Source of the DNA: Cohnella lupini
GTDB lineage: Bacteria; Bacillota; Bacilli; Paenibacillales; Paenibacillaceae
Direction: 5' to 3'
DNA length: 41,925 nt
Assembly: GCF_003386205.1 (NCBI RefSeq)
Contig: NZ_QRDY01000031.1
Span: 1 to 41,925, forward strand
Notes under the pieces: model-generated
Seen by the model: the letters and a program-made list of their open reading frames with translations, nothing else
What the model was told of the DNA's origin: nothing
The model's database searches: none
In this document: positions 16,855 to 25,514 of the stretch, piece by piece
Position numbering within the stretch: the stretch's first letter is position 1
Layout of the letters: each line of letters begins with the position of its first letter
Position numbers and translations under genes: made by a program

Positions 16855-16910
16855 AACAGCGCAGACTGGACGGTAGCAGCATGTCCAGGATGACGCTGTT
16901 TCTTTTTCTT
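16855..16910 (+). terminator. Terminator after the S-layer gene
   Basis: Outer stem AACAGCG / CGCTGTT (16855-16861, 16894-16900) with an inner TGGAC / GTCCA stem, followed by TCTTTTTCTT. Confidence 0.8.
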
Positions 16911-17039
16911 AAAAAGCCTCGAGTAGTCCTCGCAGGAGCAACCACTTAATGTTTATTTGATACTTTGTTAACGCAAGGCAAACGGTTGATCGGTACAATA
17001 TGAATATTCCTTATAATCTGTTTGTGGCGGTGACCTAGC

Positions 17040-19364
17040 GTGGCAAGATTCAAAGTCGTTAACCGGCTGATTCAAGGTCGGATGTTAATGTTCAAAATAC
17101 AGCTTTTCATTACCTTGTTAATACTTGTCCCAATCGCGATTCTAGGTACTGTCTATTATCAAGAGGCTAAAGGAATGGTATACAAGAATTTCGGAGAATC
17201 CAATCAACAAGCGTTGAATCAATTTTCCGCATCCGTGGAGTTGGTCGTCGATAATATCATCGATACCTCCAAGCAGTCGTATAAGGATAGTCGTTTGAAC
17301 GGGATTATGGCAAGCGCGGCTTCCGACGATCAATTTGCCGATTGGGACTATATCAATCAGAAGATCAATCAAATTAAGGCTTCCAATCGTTATGTTCATT
17401 CCGTTTATTTATATTTAAAGAACAGCGGCAAGATTATCTCTACCGAATATGGGATTACCGACGTGGCTCAATTTCCCGACCAACATTTTATGCAGTGGTA
17501 CAACAACGACAACCGAACGTTAATCGTCTCCGATACTCATCCCGTTAAATTATGGAACAATAGCCCTCAGAGTTTAGATGTGTTCTCGGTATATGCCCAT
17601 CTCCCTCTGGATCGGGCGAACAATTACAATGGAGCTCTCATTATCAATATCGATCAATCATTGGTATACCGAGAGCTTCTCGATCATGTGCCGGATGGAA
17701 CCGAGGCTCCGTTCCTTGTGCTCAACGGCAAGAAGGAAGTTATGATTTCGGGATCCAAGGAAGATTTGTATCAGGATATTCGTAGTTGGCCTCACATGCA
17801 GAACGAATTTTCCGATGCCAGCGGCAGCTTTATTACGAAGAAAGAGGGCAAATCCCACATCGTGGTTTACAATACCGCCAATAACCGGGGATGGACCTAC
17901 GTGGCCATGTATCCATTCGGCGGAATCGCTAAAAGCATTCAATTGATCCGAAACATTATTCTGTTGATGAGTATTGTCCTGCTGGCCTTCAGCCTAATCG
18001 TATCCATGTTGTTTACGATGCGTGCCGTAAAGCCGGTTAATGAGATGCGCAGGCACATTCACGCGAGGACTCGCCGAAGCATCGGAGAGGGCAATGAACT
18101 TGGCGGCATTCGGGATGCGGTGTTGGATTTACTGGATAATCACGAGCGGCTGGAGGAGAAGCTGGAGCTAACGGTTCCCGTATTCCGGGAGAAAATTCTC
18201 AATAATCTTATGCGGGGCGTCTATGCAAGCTGGGAGGAGATCATTTATAATCTTAAGCTGTTTTCGTTGGAGCTTCCGCGTACGGACTTGACGCTGATGC
18301 TGTTCGAACTGGACGTAGATGAGGAGAACGGCGGCATTCAGGCAAAGAATGACAGTATATTGCTCTATTCCGTCATGGAAGCGATAACGGAATACTTCAG
18401 CTTAAAGCACGTCAGAAGCTTCGGGCTGGTGAATAATGCCAATCAAATCGTCGTGGCGCTGGAGATCGGACCGGCGGGGGCCGGAGAGCTTCGGACGAAG
18501 ATTAAGGAGTTGCAGCAGATCCTGCTGAATAGCCTGCATGTTTCGATAACCGCGATCGTGAGCGACGAGCCCACGGACCTTCTTAACATCTCGAAAAACC
18601 ACCGGGAAGCCCAGAGATTGCTGAAACACAAAATATTGTACGGCCGAAGAAGCATAATGCTGACCAGCGAGATCCGACACGACAATAGGACGGAATACAA
18701 TTACCCCTACGATAAAGAGGAGCTTCTCAAAAACCACATTCGCGCTTGCTCGAAAGCGGAGGCACTGGCGTTGTTCATGGAAATGCTGGGAGGCATAAGC
18801 AAGGACCAGAGCTACCGGAATATGTACCAGTTCGTCTTCCACTTGAACAGTACGTTCATGGCGTTAATCAACGAACTCGGCTTCTCCATTAATGAGATTT
18901 ACGGCGAGGAATACAGCATCGAGAGACTTAGTAATCTGAATAGCATGGAGCGGGTGGAAATCTTCTTTACCGATTTGATCCGAAGGATCGTCGATGTGAT
19001 TGAAGCCAATAAAGCCACTCGAATGAGCAAATATTATCACCGAATCGCCAGTTATATTAAAGATAGCTTTATGAAGGAAATCACACTGGAATCCGTGAGC
19101 GAGCAGGTGAATTTAAGCCCTACCTATATTAATCAAATTCTGAAAGCTCGCACTGGCAATACGTTCGTGCAGATTCTCAACACGACCAGAATTGAGAAGG
19201 CTTGCTCCATGATGCAAGAGGAGGATCACAAGATCAAGGACATAGCGGAGTGCGTGGGCTTCAGCAGTTCCAAGTATTTCATCAAGATCTTCAAGGAGAT
19301 CAAGGGCGTTACGCCCGGCAAATACGTGAAGGGCTATCATATCGAATGGAACGAGAATCCTTGA
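17040..19364 (+). CDS. Membrane-bound AraC-family sensor regulator (YesN-like), locus 1
   Basis: 774 residues: a first membrane helix (about 19-41), an extracellular Cache-like sensing domain, a second helix (about 298-325) followed by a HAMP-like stretch (RAVKPVNEMRRHI), a mid region, and a C-terminal AraC double helix-turn-helix (about 670-770: ITLESVSEQVNLSPTYINQI; IKDIAECVGFSSSKYFIKIF; GVTPGKY). Regulators of this shape usually control the adjacent CUT1 transporter in response to an outside sugar signal. The GTG start at 17040 has a weak ribosome binding site, so an ATG at 17082 or 17088 is possible. The stop codon lies inside the terminator stem. Confidence 0.9.
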   Translation: MARFKVVNRLIQGRMLMFKIQLFITLLILVPIAILGTVYYQEAKGMVYKNFGESNQQALNQFSASVELVVDNIIDTSKQSYKDSRLNGIMASAASDDQFADWDYINQKINQIKASNRYVHSVYLYLKNSGKIISTEYGITDVAQFPDQHFMQWYNNDNRTLIVSDTHPVKLWNNSPQSLDVFSVYAHLPLDRANNYNGALIINIDQSLVYRELLDHVPDGTEAPFLVLNGKKEVMISGSKEDLYQDIRSWPHMQNEFSDASGSFITKKEGKSHIVVYNTANNRGWTYVAMYPFGGIAKSIQLIRNIILLMSIVLLAFSLIVSMLFTMRAVKPVNEMRRHIHARTRRSIGEGNELGGIRDAVLDLLDNHERLEEKLELTVPVFREKILNNLMRGVYASWEEIIYNLKLFSLELPRTDLTLMLFELDVDEENGGIQAKNDSILLYSVMEAITEYFSLKHVRSFGLVNNANQIVVALEIGPAGAGELRTKIKELQQILLNSLHVSITAIVSDEPTDLLNISKNHREAQRLLKHKILYGRRSIMLTSEIRHDNRTEYNYPYDKEELLKNHIRACSKAEALALFMEMLGGISKDQSYRNMYQFVFHLNSTFMALINELGFSINEIYGEEYSIERLSNLNSMERVEIFFTDLIRRIVDVIEANKATRMSKYYHRIASYIKDSFMKEITLESVSEQVNLSPTYINQILKARTGNTFVQILNTTRIEKACSMMQEEDHKIKDIAECVGFSSSKYFIKIFKEIKGVTPGKYVKGYHIEWNENP

Positions 19365-19382
19365 TAGATCAAGGATTCTTTT
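19355..19382 (+). terminator. Terminator overlapping the regulator's stop codon
   Basis: GAATCCTTGAT (19355-19365) pairs with ATCAAGGATTC (19368-19378), then TTTTG. The TGA stop (19362-19364) is in the left arm, so ribosomes finishing the gene would cover half of the stem. Confidence 0.8.
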
Positions 19383-19520
19383 GTTTAGTGGTATCCGTTT
19401 TGAGATTGTGGAGTCAGGATTACTAGAAAACGGCATCGTTTGTCAGATATTCCGATTTACGCTTTAGAGGCGAGATAGCTACACTTAAGGCGGTTGGACA
19501 AATGATAAAGAAAGGAGGAT

Positions 19521-20489
19521 GTGATCCTGAACACGATCGCCGCGCCAAATAGGAAACGTTCGGTTCGAACAGTACAAAAGGGAGTCTTGGCGGAGGTATG
19601 GAAATACCGGTATCTTCACTTGTTGGCACTGCCCTGCATTCTTTATTTTCTCGTCTTCAAGTATGTGCCCATGTACGGTATCATTATTGCCTTTAAGGAT
19701 TATAAGGGTATGAACGGCTTCTCGGGCATCGTCCATAGCGACTGGGTAGGACTGAAGAATTTCAACTTGTTCTTCAACTCCATCTATTTCTGGAGACTGG
19801 TGCGAAATACGGTGGTGTTGAGTGTATATCTGTTGATCTTTGCTTTTCCAGCCCCGATTATTCTGGCGTTACTGATCAATGAAGCGGGGAAAGCCTGGTT
19901 CAAGAGAGTGGTGCAAAGCATCAGTTATATGCCGCACTTCCTGTCATGGGTCGTGTGCGCAGGACTGGTGTTGCAAATTCTGTCGCCTACCGGCGGGCCG
20001 GTCAATGCGTTGATGGAATTGATGGGAAGAGATCCGGTGGCATTCGTCAGCGATCCTCATTACTTCCGAACCATTCTGGTACTTACGAACATCTGGAAGG
20101 AAGTCGGATGGGGAACGATTATTTATTTGGCCGCCATAACAAACATCGATCCGGAGCTTTACGAAGCGGCTACGATGGACGGAGCCCGAAAGTGGCACAA
20201 GATGTGGTTCATCACGTTGCCGGGGATTAAGGAAATCGTAGCGATCATGCTGATTCTCAGCATGGGTAATATTCTTGATGGCCATTTCGAGCAAGTATTC
20301 AATCTTTACAGTCCGGCGGTCTACGAGGTTGCGGACAACTTCGATACATACGTCTACAGACAAGGACTCGTGGAGGCTAAGTTTGCTTATTCGGCTGCGG
20401 TGGGCTTATTCAAGTCGGTTGTGGCGCTGGTGTTGGTCGTATTGGCCAATCGTGTAGCCAAGCGGCTTGGTTCCGAAGGCTTATGGTAG
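19521..20489 (+). CDS. Sugar ABC transporter permease, LplB type (locus 1)
   Basis: One of two permeases of a CUT1 importer; about six membrane helices. The N-terminal signature LLALPCILYFLVFKYVPMYG and the ATPase-contact loop EAATMDGARKWHKMWFITLP mark the LplB/PtsP family. AAAGGAGG (19511-19518) lies only 2 nt before the GTG at 19521 but 8 nt before an in-frame CTG at 19527, so the real start may be that CTG; the protein body is unaffected. It is the first gene of an operon with the second permease, lipoprotein, HAD and isomerase genes. No ATPase gene is present, as is usual for systems served by a shared MsmX-type ATPase. Confidence 0.92.
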   Translation: MILNTIAAPNRKRSVRTVQKGVLAEVWKYRYLHLLALPCILYFLVFKYVPMYGIIIAFKDYKGMNGFSGIVHSDWVGLKNFNLFFNSIYFWRLVRNTVVLSVYLLIFAFPAPIILALLINEAGKAWFKRVVQSISYMPHFLSWVVCAGLVLQILSPTGGPVNALMELMGRDPVAFVSDPHYFRTILVLTNIWKEVGWGTIIYLAAITNIDPELYEAATMDGARKWHKMWFITLPGIKEIVAIMLILSMGNILDGHFEQVFNLYSPAVYEVADNFDTYVYRQGLVEAKFAYSAAVGLFKSVVALVLVVLANRVAKRLGSEGLW

Positions 20490-20511
20490 TAGCGATAACA
20501 GGAGGATAGCC

Positions 20512-21387
20512 TTGAAGCTTACTTTAGGTGAGAAAGCGTTCGACGTAGGCAATACGATTCTGCTCATTGTATTGTGCATGGCCATGCTTTACCCGATTTC
20601 GTTCGTATTTGGACGTTCGTTGATGACGGATCTGGACAGGGCGGCTCATCCCTTCTCCATCTTCCCTATGCATTTGGATACTTCCGGATACCGGTACGTC
20701 TTCTCGTCGGGCTCTTACATCGTGAACGCCTATATGATTACGATTGTGCGGACGCTGGTCGGGACGCTGTGCAACTTGCTGTTTACGGCGGCATTTGCCT
20801 TCGTGCTGTCCAACAAGGAATACCCGCTGCGTAACGCGCTTACCATGATCATTTCGTTCACGATGTGGTTCGGCGGCGGTCTGATTCCGGTGTTCCTGCT
20901 CATCAAAACCTTGGGCTTGTACAATCATTTTGCCGTGCTGATCTTGCCGGGGCTTATAAGCGTGTGGAATGTGTTGATTCTTCGGAACTTCTTCATGCAG
21001 TTGCCAAGAGGGATCATAGAATCGGCTAGAATAGATGGGGCCAACGATCTGGTCATATTTCTGCGGATCGTGCTGCCGCTGTCTTCCGCCGCATTGGCTA
21101 CCATCTCCTTGTTCTATGCGGTTGGCCATTGGAATTCCTGGTTTGACGCCATGATCTACATTAATGACAAGGATTTGTGGCCCGTTCAGGTGTTCCTAAG
21201 GGAGATAATCAACAATACCAATCTGAACAATTTGATCCAATCGGATGCCGTGGTCGAGGTGAGCCCTCCGGCGCAGTCGGTCGTCATGGCGACGATTGTT
21301 GTAACGACGTTACCTATTTTATGCGTATACCCTTTCTTGCAGCGTTTTTTTGTCAAAGGAATGACCGTAGGTTCAATTAAAGGTTGA
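20512..21387 (+). CDS. Sugar ABC transporter permease, YtcP type (locus 1)
   Basis: Second permease of the importer, 291 residues with about six helices. The ATPase-contact loop reads ESARIDGANDLVIFLRIVLP and the C-terminus FLQRFFVKGMTVGSIKG is typical of YtcP-like subunits. I chose the TTG at 20512 because GGAGG (20501-20505) lies 6 nt upstream and this leaves the preceding stop (20489) clear. The open frame begins at 20467 inside the previous gene. Confidence 0.92.
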   Translation: MKLTLGEKAFDVGNTILLIVLCMAMLYPISFVFGRSLMTDLDRAAHPFSIFPMHLDTSGYRYVFSSGSYIVNAYMITIVRTLVGTLCNLLFTAAFAFVLSNKEYPLRNALTMIISFTMWFGGGLIPVFLLIKTLGLYNHFAVLILPGLISVWNVLILRNFFMQLPRGIIESARIDGANDLVIFLRIVLPLSSAALATISLFYAVGHWNSWFDAMIYINDKDLWPVQVFLREIINNTNLNNLIQSDAVVEVSPPAQSVVMATIVVTTLPILCVYPFLQRFFVKGMTVGSIKG

Positions 21388-21429
21388 TTGATAACGCGAA
21401 ATTATAAGAGATGGAGTGGGAGAAAGCAT

Positions 21430-23010
21430 ATGAACAGGCATACGAAAAAAAAGACAATGATTACGTTATTAACTGGCGCGTTGGCATTTACGGTATTGGG
21501 TGGTTGCGGAGATGGCGCACAAGACGAAGGCAAGGCAAGTTCCGATGCGAACGCAAGCTCGGAGGTCAAGGAATTGAAGCAAACCGCGCCGCTGAAGCTA
21601 GTCAGAAGAAGCTTGGCCACCCGCGAGAACGGAACCGACAATCAGAAGGTACTAGAAATCATCCAACAACAATCCGGCATCCAAATGGAAGCGGAAGTTA
21701 TTCCAAGGGATGCTTATCCCGACAAGATTAATCTGTTGCTGGCCTCGGGGGATCAGTTCGACTTTATCGAAGGACAGCTCGTCAACTGGACGACGTTGAA
21801 GGACAAGGGCTCCATTATGCCGTTGAACGAACTGATCGATCAATATGGGCCGAATATCAAGACTTACATGGCGGATGCGCTTGAGGTCATGAAGGACAAG
21901 GATGGCGTTATCTGGGGAATTCCAAGAAGAGAATCTTTCCCGACCGGTTATGCCCCGACGATCCGGAAGGATTGGCTTGATGCGCTCGGAATGCAGATTC
22001 CGCACACGATGAAGGAATTCGAAGCCTATATGGCGGCTGTCAAAAAGACGGATTTGAACAAAAACGGGAAAAACGATGAAATCCCGCTGCTGCACTCCTG
22101 GAATCTGAACGGACTTTTGCAAATATTCCAGCCCTACTTCATGGGAGTCGAATCCACGCGGTATCTGAAGGATAACCAAGTTATTCCAGCGGTTAGTGCG
22201 CCGGGTTACAAAGAGATGCTCGCCACGTTCAGGAACTGGTATGCCCAAGGGTATATCCTGAAGGATTTCGCCACGATCAATGCCAATCAGATTAAGGATC
22301 TTGTGCTGGCGGATCGAGCCGGCGCCTACTCGGGCTGGTACAATTCGATGGTCGGCAACCAGATCACGATGAACGAAACCAATCCCAACGTGTCTTACGA
22401 GCCGTTGCCTCCCCTCGAGGATGCGCCGTCTACAGGTACCGCGGCTTGGGGAAGCAACGCCAAATACTCTTCTACGCTGCTTATTCCAAGTACAAGCAAG
22501 AATGCGGCCTTTATGATCAAGTATTTGGATTGGGTTTTGGCCTCTCCGGAGAACGTAATGTTAACTATGAACGGGATCGAAGGAGAAAATTGGGAGTGGG
22601 TAGACAAAGGCCAGAATACCTTCACGCTTCTGGAGAACGCCACGGAACGCTACTCGGGCTATTACAATTTGGCGGAATTCAATGACCCGGCGATATGGCC
22701 GACCTATGTGCCCGCGGATTATGATATATCGGGAAAGATCGACTTGAAGCTGAGGGAAACCTATAAAAACTATAAATTCGTCGAGCCTTTCGATGCCGCT
22801 ATCCCGTACACGTTAACGGGAACGCCCGCGGAGAATCTTACCGGCGACGGCACGACCAAAATCGCCGAAGCGCAAGTTCAATATATTATCGGAGCCATCG
22901 ACGAGGCCGGTTGGGATAAGGCCGTACAAGAGTACATGGAGATCGAAGGAAACATCCTGACGGAAGTTTGGACTTCGCAGTACCAAGAATTCACCTCAGG
23001 CAAAAAGTAA
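21430..23010 (+). CDS. Extracellular solute-binding lipoprotein (LipO/YtcQ type, locus 1)
   Basis: Captures the sugar outside the cell for the two permeases. 526 residues. The N-terminus is MNRHTKKKTMITLLTGALAF followed by the lipobox VLGGC with Cys26, then a Ser/Ala-rich linker. Family features include the binding-protein segment with a DLNKNGKNDEIPL calcium-site-like loop. I chose the ATG at 21430 because GGGAG lies upstream and it gives a clean lipoprotein signal; the frame opens at 21388. The ligand cannot be read from sequence. Confidence 0.9.
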   Translation: MNRHTKKKTMITLLTGALAFTVLGGCGDGAQDEGKASSDANASSEVKELKQTAPLKLVRRSLATRENGTDNQKVLEIIQQQSGIQMEAEVIPRDAYPDKINLLLASGDQFDFIEGQLVNWTTLKDKGSIMPLNELIDQYGPNIKTYMADALEVMKDKDGVIWGIPRRESFPTGYAPTIRKDWLDALGMQIPHTMKEFEAYMAAVKKTDLNKNGKNDEIPLLHSWNLNGLLQIFQPYFMGVESTRYLKDNQVIPAVSAPGYKEMLATFRNWYAQGYILKDFATINANQIKDLVLADRAGAYSGWYNSMVGNQITMNETNPNVSYEPLPPLEDAPSTGTAAWGSNAKYSSTLLIPSTSKNAAFMIKYLDWVLASPENVMLTMNGIEGENWEWVDKGQNTFTLLENATERYSGYYNLAEFNDPAIWPTYVPADYDISGKIDLKLRETYKNYKFVEPFDAAIPYTLTGTPAENLTGDGTTKIAEAQVQYIIGAIDEAGWDKAVQEYMEIEGNILTEVWTSQYQEFTSGKK

Positions 23011-23076
23011 CCCCGTTTCAGAATAGCTACAGGGCTTGGAGCGCGCGTACGACAACCAGCAACGAGGGGTGTTTCC

Positions 23077-23847
23077 ATGAATTATGATTATCATTGTATC
23101 GCGCTTGATATTGACGGTACGCTGCTCAACGCCCAAGGAGCGTTGAGCCATGCGACCGGAGAGGCGCTGCGCCAAGCGTCCGAGCTCGGATGCCTTATTA
23201 TCTTGGCTTCCGGCAGGCCGGTAAACCAACTTGCTACCGTGGCGAACGAGATTGGCTTAAACTTGCCGATGGTATGCGCTAACGGCGCCCAGAATTGGCT
23301 TGCCTCGGGAGAACTCCTCAGCGAGCACCTTCTGGAGGCGGCCTGGGTTCGCCGGTTGCGTCAATTGGCGGAGGAGAACGGCGTTCTCTACTGGGGGCAT
23401 GCCCGCGAGGGGAGTCATTACAGCAACGACGGACTTCCATTCCCGGAGCCGGAGGACGCATCTTGGCTTTCGTTCGTGGTGGAGTCCAGCGATTACGGCG
23501 TCATGGCTCGCATTCGCGAAACCGTCTATGAATGGTTAGGTCAGGTCGAGATCAGCCGTGCTAACCCGCATCAATGCGAGATTAACGCCAGGGGCGTCAG
23601 CAAGGCATCGGGAATCAACGAGCTGGCGCGACTTCGGGGCATTTCCATGGAGAAGGTTATCGCGGTCGGAGATGGGATGAACGATGCGTCCATGATACAG
23701 GCTGCTGGCCTTGGGATTGCCATGGGCAACGCGGAGGAGGAGTTGAAGCGGCTGGCCAAGCTGATTGGGCCTACCAATGCGGAGGACGGGGTAGCCTGGG
23801 TTATTCGCCGTTATATTTTAGGAGACAAGGAGGCGCTGCAGAGATGA
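23077..23847 (+). CDS. HAD-family (Cof-type) hydrolase
   Basis: 256-residue cytosolic phosphatase of the IIB subfamily, which usually dephosphorylates sugar phosphates or similar small molecules. Catalytic motif I is ALDIDGTLLN (nucleophile Asp near residue 11), motif II is ILASGRP, and motif IV is VIAVGDGMNDASMI. GAGGGGTG precedes the ATG. It follows the binding-protein gene by 66 bp and overlaps the next gene, so it belongs to the same import and catabolism operon. Its substrate may be the phosphorylated form of the imported sugar; that is inference. Confidence 0.9.
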   Translation: MNYDYHCIALDIDGTLLNAQGALSHATGEALRQASELGCLIILASGRPVNQLATVANEIGLNLPMVCANGAQNWLASGELLSEHLLEAAWVRRLRQLAEENGVLYWGHAREGSHYSNDGLPFPEPEDASWLSFVVESSDYGVMARIRETVYEWLGQVEISRANPHQCEINARGVSKASGINELARLRGISMEKVIAVGDGMNDASMIQAAGLGIAMGNAEEELKRLAKLIGPTNAEDGVAWVIRRYILGDKEALQR

Positions 23848-24737
23848 AGATCTCCACATCTATTCATATGTTCGAAATGGATTATCCGATTGCACAAGCG
23901 ATTCAAAGATGCAAGTCCGCCGGCTTCGAAGCCCTGGACTTCAACTATACCGATTACGTGCCGCGATTGTTAAGTCAATCTTGGGTGGAAGAAGAACGCT
24001 GGGCGCGGGAAATCCGCGAAGCAGCGGACCGACATCATATCGCGTTTACGCAAATGCACGGACCATTTAACGGTCCTGCCTTTGATACGATGTATTCAAG
24101 CCGTCATATCGAGGCCTTTCTGGCGCTTGCGGAGCGGTCCTTGCGTACGGCTTCGATCTTAGGCGTACCTTGGGTTGTCTTTCACCCTAACCAAATTTCG
24201 CTTCAAAGCGGGGAGACTTATGCGAAGCAACGTGAATTTAACCGCGAAGTATACGCGAAGCTGCTACCTGCGATGGAGGAAACAGGCGTGGGCATAGCGT
24301 TGGAAAACATGTTCGATCGTCCAAGAGGGGGCGGTAAGCTACGAAGCTATTGCGCGATGCCAGAGGAATTGGCGGAGTTAGTCGGAGGCTTGAACCATCC
24401 GCTGTTCGGCGCCTGCTGGGATACCGGACATGGAAACGTGCAAGGCTTAAATCAAGGCGAATCCATACGCGCGCTAGGCTCCCTGTTGAAAGCGACTCAT
24501 ATCCAAGACAATTCGGGGTTGTCGGACGACCATTTGCTTCCGTTTTTAGGTAATATAAATTGGAAGGAAGTAATGGGCGGGCTGAACGATGTAGGTTATA
24601 CGGGAGATTTGACTTACGAGATTCATAGATTCTTCCGACCCATTCCAACGGATTTATTGGATTCTGCTATGCTGCATGCGGTGAATACAAGCAGACATCT
24701 CCTTTCTGCAATCGGGATAGAAGCGGCATGCCAATGA
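23844..24737 (+). CDS. Sugar phosphate isomerase/epimerase (TIM barrel)
   Basis: 297 residues of the xylose isomerase-like TIM-barrel family. Likely metal ligands are seen in IALENMFD (Glu), CWDTGHGNVQG (Asp, His), KATHIQDNSG (His) and GDLTYEIHRF (Glu), the usual four-strand pattern. The start overlaps the HAD stop (ATGA), so translation is coupled. Members isomerise or epimerise sugars, inositols or hydroxy acids; which one applies here is unknown. It is the last gene of locus 1 and is followed by a long hairpin. Confidence 0.88.
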   Translation: MKISTSIHMFEMDYPIAQAIQRCKSAGFEALDFNYTDYVPRLLSQSWVEEERWAREIREAADRHHIAFTQMHGPFNGPAFDTMYSSRHIEAFLALAERSLRTASILGVPWVVFHPNQISLQSGETYAKQREFNREVYAKLLPAMEETGVGIALENMFDRPRGGGKLRSYCAMPEELAELVGGLNHPLFGACWDTGHGNVQGLNQGESIRALGSLLKATHIQDNSGLSDDHLLPFLGNINWKEVMGGLNDVGYTGDLTYEIHRFFRPIPTDLLDSAMLHAVNTSRHLLSAIGIEAACQ

Positions 24738-24779
24738 TTTAGCGATTCTCTGGTCGGCTAGGCAATAATAGACATGAAC

Positions 24780-24831
24780 AAGCCTCCGAATCCTCTTCTA
24801 TGTTATTGAAATGGAGAGGATTCGGAGGCTT
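24780..24831 (+). terminator. Long hairpin ending locus 1
   Basis: Perfect 17-bp stem AAGCCTCCGAATCCTCT (24780-24796) / AGAGGATTCGGAGGCTT (24815-24831) with an 18-nt loop. The T-tract is poor, so it may act mainly as a 3'-end stabiliser. Confidence 0.65.
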
Positions 24832-24878
24832 GTCTACGGAAGGAATGAGCTTGGCTAGACGTGGATAACCGAAGACAT

Positions 24879-24920
24879 AAAAAAGCACTACCCCATCATG
24901 CGGCGGCATGATGGGGTAGT
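24879..24920 (-). terminator. Minus-strand terminator of the first yjcZ-type gene
   Basis: Perfect 15-bp stem ACTACCCCATCATGC (24887-24901) / GCATGATGGGGTAGT (24906-24920) with a 4-nt loop. Read leftward it is followed by six T residues (A run at 24879-24884). Confidence 0.9.
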
Positions 24921-24939
24921 TGGACTGTTTGCTAGAAGC

Positions 24940-25035
24940 TTAGTATCCAGCGCGAAGGATAATTACCAAGAGAATGAAAAGGACGAGTACGAATGCAGCA
25001 GCTTGCATTCCACCACCACCACAATATCCGCTCAA
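24940..25035 (-). CDS. YjcZ-family sporulation peptide 1 (31 residues)
   Basis: The minus strand encodes a Gly-rich N-terminus (MSGYCGGGGM) and one membrane helix (AAAFVLVLFILLVIILRAGY), the form of YjcZ/YhfW-like small spore membrane peptides. The TTG start at 25035 has GGTGGTGA (25041-25048) 5 nt upstream, the same site and spacing as the second copy at 37418-37543. A GTG at 25044 in frame is less likely. It has its own terminator and a sigma-K-like promoter. The family is found in spore formers; its function is unknown. Too short for routine gene calling. Confidence 0.85.
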   Translation of the reverse strand: MSGYCGGGGMQAAAFVLVLFILLVIILRAGY

Positions 25036-25079
25036 AGAAGTCACCACCGAATGTTTATTGTGACTGTGCATCACCCTGT

Positions 25080-25106
25080 TAGTTTATGTTTAGACGAAGC
25101 TACGGT
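25080..25106 (-). promoter_or_regulatory. Sigma-K-like promoter of yjcZ copy 1
   Basis: On the minus strand ACC (25104-25106), 15 bp, then CATAAACTA (25080-25088), which fits the sigma-K pattern AC-N16-CATANNNTA. The same spacing and -10 class recur before copy 2. A block of about 90 bp around it (about 25057-25147) is clearly similar to 37563-37655, including an identical 15-mer ATGCGGATTGTTGAT further upstream (minus strand). Confidence 0.65.
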
Positions 25107-25300
25107 CAGTACATTCGCACAGGCCCATCAACAATCCGCATCTACCCATTGGTATTCGCTAATGGTTTGTTTGCTATTGAAACTATTCGATTAAATTTTG
25201 TGTCATGTTTATTGACATGAATATGCGCAAATAGACAACTCCGTCAAAGAGATCGGCAATAATCAATTGATAATTCAATAATTGCAATAGGTAAAAATTG

Positions 25301-25395
25301 CGAAAGCGTTAACATATTTTAAATGCGTCAACAAAATTGACACATAGGATGAAATGCCTGAATTGTCAGAACGTTAAGATATGTTAGCGTTTTCC
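25301..25395 (+). promoter_or_regulatory. Regulatory region of locus 2 with two cre-like boxes
   Basis: The 480-bp gap between yjcZ copy 1 and the locus 2 permease holds inverted GAAAGCGTTAACAT (from 25302) and ATGTTAGCGTTTTC (25381-25394); each fits the catabolite response element WTGNAANCGNWNNCWW with one mismatch, the second on the minus strand. Between them is another dyad, TGCGTCAA (25324-25331) / TTGACACA (25337-25344). A possible promoter TTGGTT-N17-TAACAT follows (from 25407). Binding by CcpA or a LacI-type repressor is inference. I see no gene in the gap. Confidence 0.5.
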
Positions 25396-25514
25396 TTGAC
25401 TGTCTTGGTTCCAGACCAGCGCTAAAATAACATATTTACGAGTTTTTAGCCCGTCGGGTAAGGTTGGATGTATTGAGCGGCACACAACTATAACAACAAG
25501 AAGGGAGCGGTTCC

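Noticed and set aside
24898..25194. 98-codon plus-strand frame over the first YjcZ gene
   Set aside because: It is antisense to the supported minus-strand gene with its terminator, ribosome binding site and promoter.
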